A DNA stretch of 9,781 nt, taken from Planctomycetota bacterium. Lineage in GTDB: Bacteria; Planctomycetota; Phycisphaerae; WQYP01. Below are positions 5,778-9,781 of the stretch, one piece after another. Positions within the stretch are counted from its first letter, which is position 1. Every line of letters begins with the position of its first letter. The stretch covers positions 1 to 9,781 of the forward strand of contig JAJZNY010000126.1 in assembly GCA_021852245.1 (NCBI GenBank). The letters run 5' to 3'. Under the pieces are notes generated by a model. It searched no databases. It had not been told where the DNA came from and saw only the letters and a list, made by a program, of their open reading frames with translations. Both the position numbers and the translations under genes were made by a program.

Positions 5778-7892
5778 ATGGGATCAGTGGCCGGTATCCG
5801 TCGGGGATTGATGGCGAGTGTGGTTTCGGGCCTGAACCGAAATGGTTTCTGCGACGAAGGGCGAAGCTTCACGAATGGGAAAAGAGGCGTACAAACAGTG
5901 ACTCGGACAGCCCCTGTAACGTCATCTCCAAAAGAGAATCACGAACGTATTGATAATCCGCATCATGAAGCTGGCGGCATATTGAACGGAACGGCGATAA
6001 CCGAAGCCGGAGCGAAGCTGGAAGAAAGCATCGATCTTGCAACTCGCATTCTGTTATCGAAGCATAATCATCAGGGGTACTGGGTTGGGGAGTTGCAGGG
6101 CGACAGCATACTCGAGTCGGAATACATATTAATGAAGTTCATTCTCGGACAGGAGAATGATCCCTGCCTTGAGCTGATCGCCAATTATCTCCGCTCCATC
6201 CAACTTCCGGACGGCGGCTGGAGCATGTTTCCGGGTGGAAACAGCGATCTGGCCGGGACCGCCAAAGGCTATTTCGCACTGAAGCTGGTGGGCGATTCTC
6301 CCGATGCGCCGCACATGCGCGCCGCACGGGATGTGGTGCGCCGACTCGGCGGTGCGGAGAATTGCAACAGCTTTACCAAATTTTTCTTCGCGGCGCTGGG
6401 GCAGGTCAGCTACGCGGCATGCCCGAGCATTCCACCCGAAATTATCCTGATTCCGAAATGGATTTATTTCAATCTCTACGCCGTCTCAGCGTGGAGCCGC
6501 ACCATGATTCTGCCGCTGGCGATTGTCAGCGCTTATCGGCCGGTGCGAACGCTGCCGGCGGAACTGGGCATCAGCGAACTGTTCAATGATGAATCCCGGG
6601 CGCGGATGGCCGCAGGCAAACTCAAAGGTCTGCCGCGCAGCTGGCGCGAAATGTTTCTGCTGCTGGATCTGTCGCTGAAGCGGTATGAAAAAACCGCCGT
6701 AACGCCGCTGCGTCCTCTGGCCATACGAGAGGCTGAAAAATGGCTGCTGGAGCATATGGAAGGATGCGACGGATTGGGCGCGATCTTCCCGCCGATGGTT
6801 TATATCCTCATCGTGCTTCGGATACTCGGCTATGCGGACGATCATCCGGTTGTCGTCAAAGCCCAGAAGGATCTTAAGGATTTATTTATTGAGGAAGGCG
6901 ATACGATCCGCATTCAGCCATGCTGGTCGCCGGTATGGGATACCGGGATCGCCATGCACGCACTTGCCGAGGCGGGATTGACCCACGAGCATGTCATCGC
7001 GCAATCGACCACACGGTGGCTGCTGGAAAAGGAATGCCGTACGGCAAGCGATTGGGCCAAAAACTGTCCGGGGGTCGAACCTTCGGGTTGGTTTTTTGAA
7101 TTTAACAATCCTCACTATCCGGACGTTGATGATACCGCGATGGTCACGATGGCCCTGAAGCGTCTTGGGGGCCCGATTGCGGAACAGGCCGTCCGCCGGG
7201 GCATTAACTGGCTCCTGGCCATGCAGAATGATGACGGCGGTTGGGCGGCATTTGACCGGACGCGGAACCGACCAATTTTGGAACATGTCCCCTTTGCCGA
7301 CCATAACGCAATTCAAGACCCATCCTGCCCCGACATTGCCGGCCGGGTACTGGAGTGTCTGGGGCACAATGGGTTCAAGAGCGACCACCCGGCAGTACGC
7401 AAAGCGATAAGGTTTTTGCAGGAAACGCAGGAGCCGGAGGGGTGCTGGTTCGGGCGATGGGGCGTCAATTACATCTATGGCACGTGGCAGGTGCTCACCG
7501 GTTTGCGGGCGGTCGGCGAACCGATGGACCAAAGATTCATCCGCAAGGCGGCGGACTGGCTGCGGTCGTGTCACAAACCGGACGGGAGTTGGGGAGAGTC
7601 GTGTCAGACCTACGACAACCCGGAACTCAAAGGACGCGGGCCGAGCACTCCATCGCAAACGGCCTGGGGCGCCATGGGGCTCATGGCGGCGGTCGGGCCG
7701 CACGATCCACATGTGAAAGCGGCCGTCCGCTGGCTGATGGAAAATCAAAATCCACAGGGCGACTGGGACGAGCCATGGTTCACGGGAACCGGTTTCCCGC
7801 GGGTGTTTTATCTTAAATATCACCTTTATCGACTTTATTTTCCCCTTATGGCGTTGGCGCGTTATCGGCGCCTCTTGCAATCCGGGCGGTAG
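5778..7892 (+). CDS. shc: Squalene-hopene cyclase
   Basis: Cyclises squalene to hopene or diplopterol (EC 5.4.99.17 / 4.2.1.129) as a monotopic membrane enzyme, giving hopanoids that order bacterial membranes. Numbered from the ATG at 5778: G-Y-W-V-G-E-L (100-106), a first QW-type repeat around D-G-G-W-S-M-F (near 150), the catalytic acid motif D-V-D-D-T-A (449-454, middle Asp the proton donor), D-D-G-G-W-A-A-F, then G-C-W-F-G-R-W-G-V-N-Y and S-Q-T-A-W-G-A-M-G-L late in the protein, and a C-terminal F-P-R-V-F-Y-L-K-Y-H-L-Y segment. The frame is intact. The coordinates give 704 aa, longer than usual; the GTG at 5898, with GAGG 10 nt upstream, would give 664 aa, and the ATG at 5811 has GGGG just upstream. 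Family similarity is visible only from about residue 82, so the true start is probably internal. No squalene-synthesis genes (hpnC/D/E) are in the window. Confidence 0.96.
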   Translation: MGSVAGIRRGLMASVVSGLNRNGFCDEGRSFTNGKRGVQTVTRTAPVTSSPKENHERIDNPHHEAGGILNGTAITEAGAKLEESIDLATRILLSKHNHQGYWVGELQGDSILESEYILMKFILGQENDPCLELIANYLRSIQLPDGGWSMFPGGNSDLAGTAKGYFALKLVGDSPDAPHMRAARDVVRRLGGAENCNSFTKFFFAALGQVSYAACPSIPPEIILIPKWIYFNLYAVSAWSRTMILPLAIVSAYRPVRTLPAELGISELFNDESRARMAAGKLKGLPRSWREMFLLLDLSLKRYEKTAVTPLRPLAIREAEKWLLEHMEGCDGLGAIFPPMVYILIVLRILGYADDHPVVVKAQKDLKDLFIEEGDTIRIQPCWSPVWDTGIAMHALAEAGLTHEHVIAQSTTRWLLEKECRTASDWAKNCPGVEPSGWFFEFNNPHYPDVDDTAMVTMALKRLGGPIAEQAVRRGINWLLAMQNDDGGWAAFDRTRNRPILEHVPFADHNAIQDPSCPDIAGRVLECLGHNGFKSDHPAVRKAIRFLQETQEPEGCWFGRWGVNYIYGTWQVLTGLRAVGEPMDQRFIRKAADWLRSCHKPDGSWGESCQTYDNPELKGRGPSTPSQTAWGAMGLMAAVGPHDPHVKAAVRWLMENQNPQGDWDEPWFTGTGFPRVFYLKYHLYRLYFPLMALARYRRLLQSGR

Positions 7893-7896
7893 ACGG

Positions 7897-7928
7897 GCAT
7901 CATCCGCATAGTTAGCGCGGGTGGATGC
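7897..7928 (+). terminator. Hairpin just after shc, possible terminator
   Basis: GCATCATCCGC (7897-7907) can pair with 7917-7928 through an 11-bp stem with one G-T pair and one bulged G, leaving a 9-nt loop, starting 5 nt after the shc stop. No U-tract follows, so it is not a classical intrinsic terminator; it may be an mRNA 3'-end structure or modulate expression of the next gene. Confidence 0.3.
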
Positions 7929-7950
7929 GACTTAAACGGGACAACACCAC

Positions 7951-8340
7951 ATGCCGACAAAATCAAACAAATGGTTAAGCCTGGCAATCGCCCTTCTGGG
8001 CATTGGACTTCTATCCAACGCGGTGGTGGATATGATCGGACGCCAAAGTGCTTGGCCCGGCCAGTCGGCATGGGGACGTGGGGTCGAGCTGATGTCAAGC
8101 CGCCCCGCCGGGAATGGAATTGAAGCTTTTCCTGTGCAGATGGGTCAGGGGATGTACGGATTCGTGCTTCTTGACCCGGCGCACCACACCATGGCGATTT
8201 ACCGAGTACTGGGGTCGGTTTCGCGATTACGATTGATCGCGGCTCGCGATTATCGCTACGACCTGCGGTTAAAAGATTTCAATAATTCAGCCCCGACGCC
8301 GGTGCAGGTCAAAAAATTGCTCGGCGGTGGAAAACATTAA
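7951..8340 (+). CDS. Small membrane-anchored protein of unknown function
   Basis: A 129-aa protein with a basic N-terminus (K4, K7) and one hydrophobic segment (about 8-28), which is either an uncleaved anchor or a signal peptide, placing the rest outside the cytoplasm. The C-terminal part, with F-V-L-L-D-P (71-76), M-A-I-Y-R-V (81-86), L-R-L-I-A-A-R-D (93-100) and Y-D-L-R-L-K-D-F-N-N (103-112), reads as a small beta-rich module. It resembles, from memory, planctomycete proteins of unknown function in which a 'value held in last field' beta-strand pair is followed by a D-L-x-L segment; I cannot name a domain. The ATG is preceded by a weak GGGA about 10 nt upstream. It follows shc by 58 bp on the same strand and may be co-transcribed if the hairpin between them does not terminate. 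Function is unassigned. Confidence 0.75.
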   Translation: MPTKSNKWLSLAIALLGIGLLSNAVVDMIGRQSAWPGQSAWGRGVELMSSRPAGNGIEAFPVQMGQGMYGFVLLDPAHHTMAIYRVLGSVSRLRLIAARDYRYDLRLKDFNNSAPTPVQVKKLLGGGKH

Positions 8341-8409
8341 AGTTCAGGTTGGAATCCAAGTCCGTGCGGATATAGCGGTGGTGATTGGCGAAAAATTGGA
8401 GATTGGGAC

Positions 8410-8439
8410 GTGACAAGAGCCCACCCTTGCGTTTAGAAT
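8410..8439 (+). promoter_or_regulatory. Possible sigma70-type promoter for the HTH/membrane protein gene
   Basis: GTGACA (8410-8415) and TAGAAT (8434-8439) are separated by 18 bp, each matching the consensus hexamer at 5 of 6 positions. It lies in the 214-bp spacer before the gene starting at 8555 and would leave a leader of about 110 nt. Confidence 0.35.
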
Positions 8440-8490
8440 GTATTGAGGGCGTTGAGTTTTCATGACTCGAGCCCAGGCAAAGTCAATCGG

Positions 8491-8502
8491 TATGGCGCCA
8501 TA
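8491..8502. repeat. 12-bp palindrome upstream of the HTH gene
   Basis: TATGGCGCCATA is a perfect palindrome 52 bp before the GTG start, downstream of the proposed promoter. About two such palindromes are expected by chance in a window this size, so an operator role is only a possibility. Confidence 0.2.
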
Positions 8503-8544
8503 AGCGCCCAAGGCCCAACATCAGTGTGGCCGCATTTGGATATA

Positions 8545-8548
8545 GGAG
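8545..8548 (+). promoter_or_regulatory. Ribosome binding site deciding the HTH gene start
   Basis: GGAG ends 6 nt before the GTG at 8555, a normal spacing. It directly touches the TTG at 8549, which makes that upstream codon an unlikely start. Confidence 0.6.
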
Positions 8549-8554
8549 TTGACC

Positions 8555-9517
8555 GTGGCGAAAATGTTCTACACATCCGATGAAACAACGGAAAAATTGG
8601 GCGTTGATGCCGACCGCCTCAAAGAACTGATTGATCAGAAACGGTTGCGTGAATTTCGCGACGGCCAGCGCATCATCTTCAAAGTGGATCAGGTGGACAG
8701 ACTTGCTGCAGAACTCAAAGGAGGCAGCGGTGCGGGAAATTTGGATACCGGCCCCATTGATCTGGCCCCTGGTGCATCTGGCGGCCCCATATCGTTGGCG
8801 GATTCAGCGGCCCCCGGGGTATCCGCGGGCGACTCAAAAATGAGCAGCAAGTCGGGCACCGGTTTTTCAGCCTCAGGGAAATCAACTGACGGTACCGCCT
8901 CGCAAGGCACCAAGGCCGGCGATAAATCAACTCCGATCAAGGTTTTCGAATCCAGCGAGATCAAACCGGTGGATTCCAGTGCGCAGACCCAGATATCTTC
9001 TGCACTCGATGAATCCATTTCGCCATCCGGGCTTGACTCTGTAGGCAGCGGTTCCGGACTATTGGATCTCACCCGGGAAAGTGACAATACAAGTCTCGGT
9101 GCGGAGTTGCTGGAAGAAATATATCCTGGGGATGGCGGCGCCGGCGGAAGCCAGTCGGGCGTTGGATCGGCCTCAGGAATTTTTGATCAAACCGCCGCCG
9201 GGAGTAAGTCGGGGGAAACCGGGATGAACGTCGCCCCCCCCATGACGGAAGCTACACCAGTACCCGTAGCGTCGTCCTACATGCCGGCCATCGAAATGCC
9301 CGATCCATCGGCCGGACTGTTCGGAGGGTTCGCATTTGCTTCGATTCTTGCCATGCTTCTGGCATTCATAACGGTAGCGGCGAGCCTCGCGGGATTCGTC
9401 CCGTCCTTTGTTCATACGCTGGGGCGAAACCTCATCATGTTGGTGGGGATACTGGTTCTGGTTACAGCTTTGGTGGCGATCGCGGGTTATTTTGGCGGTC
9501 GGGCATCGGCTCGATAA
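8555..9517 (+). CDS. Helix-turn-helix (MerR/excisionase-like) protein with C-terminal membrane anchor
   Basis: A 320-aa protein in three parts. Residues about 3-55 (M-F-Y-T-S-D-E-T-T-E-K-L-G, D-R-L-K-E-L-I, L-R-E-F-R-D-G-Q, I-F-K-V-D-Q-V-D-R-L) follow the pattern of the small winged HTH found in excisionase/MerR-type proteins: an E-x-x-E-x-L-G helix, a recognition helix and a hairpin wing. Residues about 57-250 are a Ser/Gly/Asp/Ala-rich, probably disordered linker interrupted by a conserved-looking stretch with L-L-D-L-T-R-E-S-D and A-E-L-L-E-E-I-Y-P-G (about 168-192). Two hydrophobic helices (about 255-282 and 292-314) anchor the C-terminus, with a short G-G-R-A-S-A-R tail. It is therefore probably a membrane-tethered DNA- or protein-binding factor. 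The GTG start follows GGAG; TTG at 8549 adds two residues. A C8 tract (9234-9241) lies before the anchor. Similar architectures occur, from memory, in planctomycetes; the target is unknown. Confidence 0.78.
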   Translation: MAKMFYTSDETTEKLGVDADRLKELIDQKRLREFRDGQRIIFKVDQVDRLAAELKGGSGAGNLDTGPIDLAPGASGGPISLADSAAPGVSAGDSKMSSKSGTGFSASGKSTDGTASQGTKAGDKSTPIKVFESSEIKPVDSSAQTQISSALDESISPSGLDSVGSGSGLLDLTRESDNTSLGAELLEEIYPGDGGAGGSQSGVGSASGIFDQTAAGSKSGETGMNVAPPMTEATPVPVASSYMPAIEMPDPSAGLFGGFAFASILAMLLAFITVAASLAGFVPSFVHTLGRNLIMLVGILVLVTALVAIAGYFGGRASAR

Positions 9518-9530
9518 ACTTCGCTTTTGA

Positions 9531-9550
9531 GGCCATCACGGATGATGGCC
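9531..9550. terminator. Perfect 8-bp hairpin after the HTH gene, possible terminator
   Basis: GGCCATCA (9531-9538) and TGATGGCC (9543-9550) form a perfect 8-bp stem with a 4-nt CGGA loop, 13 nt after the stop codon. There is no T-run on its 3' side on either strand, so it would be a non-canonical terminator or a 3'-end stabilising structure. Confidence 0.4.
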
Positions 9551-9689
9551 CGGCGGCTCAATGGGAAACCGGCACGGAGGCGGATATTCAGCAGCACATG
9601 ATGAGCCCTTTACATTAAGGCAAAATTCGCTCAAACTGCCTACAGGGCGGTGGGACGAAATATCGTGCGCGTCGCCCGCCGTTTGTTTC

Positions 9690-9694
9690 AGGAG
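9690..9694 (+). promoter_or_regulatory. Ribosome binding site of the last, partial gene
   Basis: AGGAG lies 10 nt before the ATG at 9705, supporting translation from that codon rather than from the second in-frame ATG at 9717. Confidence 0.55.
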
Positions 9695-9704
9695 ATTCAA
9701 TACC

Positions 9705-9781
9705 ATGGAACGATCAATGAAAAAAATTGTTGCCAGAACAGTAGTTGCAGCCACCCTCACCGGGCTGATGCTCGGGCTCGG
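9705..9781 (+). CDS. N-terminus of a probably exported protein, cut by the window end
   Basis: Twenty-five codons are visible. They read as a short charged N-terminus (E2, R3, K6, K7, R11) followed by a hydrophobic run rich in Val, Ala, Leu and Gly (from V12), the layout of a Sec signal peptide or lipoprotein leader; no lipobox Cys or cleavage site is reached before the window ends. A good Shine-Dalgarno precedes the ATG. Nothing can be said of the mature protein. The hairpin at 9531-9550 and a 187-bp gap separate it from the HTH gene, so it may have its own promoter; TTTACA (9609-9614) is a weak -35 candidate without a good partner -10. Confidence 0.65.
   Translation, partial: MERSMKKIVARTVVAATLTGLMLGL

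Noticed and set aside
6882..7880. A 332-codon open frame antisense to the squalene-hopene cyclase gene.
   Set aside because: It is a shadow of the GC-biased codon positions of shc; the translation is Arg/Pro-rich with no recognisable domain.
9609..9660. TTTACA as a -35 element and ACGA-AATA-TCGT as a small inverted repeat before the last gene.
   Set aside because: No acceptable -10 lies 16-18 bp after TTTACA, and a 4-bp inverted repeat is not significant.

Overview
The window looks like a stretch of a bacterial chromosome of moderate-to-high GC, most probably from a member of the Planctomycetota (perhaps Phycisphaerae-like). This assignment is an inference from gene content: a futalosine-pathway chorismate dehydratase (MqnA), a bacterial squalene-hopene cyclase, a NhaD-like antiporter, and two proteins of a style I associate with planctomycetes (a small anchored protein of unknown function, and an HTH protein with a Ser/Gly-rich linker and C-terminal membrane helices). 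No rRNA, tRNA, CRISPR array, insertion sequence or phage gene is visible.

Layout. 1-806 (+) is the 3' part of a family 2 glycosyltransferase entering from upstream. It converges on a minus-strand FkbM-like putative methyltransferase (936-1892), whose N-terminus carries five heptad repeats; the pair looks like the edge of a surface-polysaccharide locus. Between that gene and the plus-strand antiporter (2201-3700), about 300 bp holds a frame-broken coding remnant whose last stop codon overlaps the antiporter start. Next is mqnA (3794-4624, +), which overlaps tail-to-tail with a fatty acid desaturase (4572-5510, -). The desaturase is divergent from shc (5778-7892, +); their shared 267-bp intergenic region is AT-rich and contains a perfect TATAAT facing the desaturase, next to a perfect 10-bp inverted repeat. 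Downstream of shc are a small anchored protein (7951-8340), an HTH/transmembrane protein (8555-9517), a hairpin, and the first 25 codons of a gene encoding a probably secreted protein (9705 to the window end).

How the genes may work together. The middle of the window has a membrane theme: MqnA commits chorismate to menaquinone, the desaturase introduces acyl-chain double bonds, SHC makes hopanoids, and the antiporter is an inner-membrane cation exchanger. Desaturation and hopanoids both tune membrane order, so the shared desaturase/shc regulatory region is the most coherent regulatory hypothesis here. I found no convincing wholly new multi-gene system. The best second-look items are that regulatory region, the membrane-anchored HTH protein with its C8 tract, the broken reading frame upstream of the antiporter, and the heptad-repeat extension of the FkbM-like protein.
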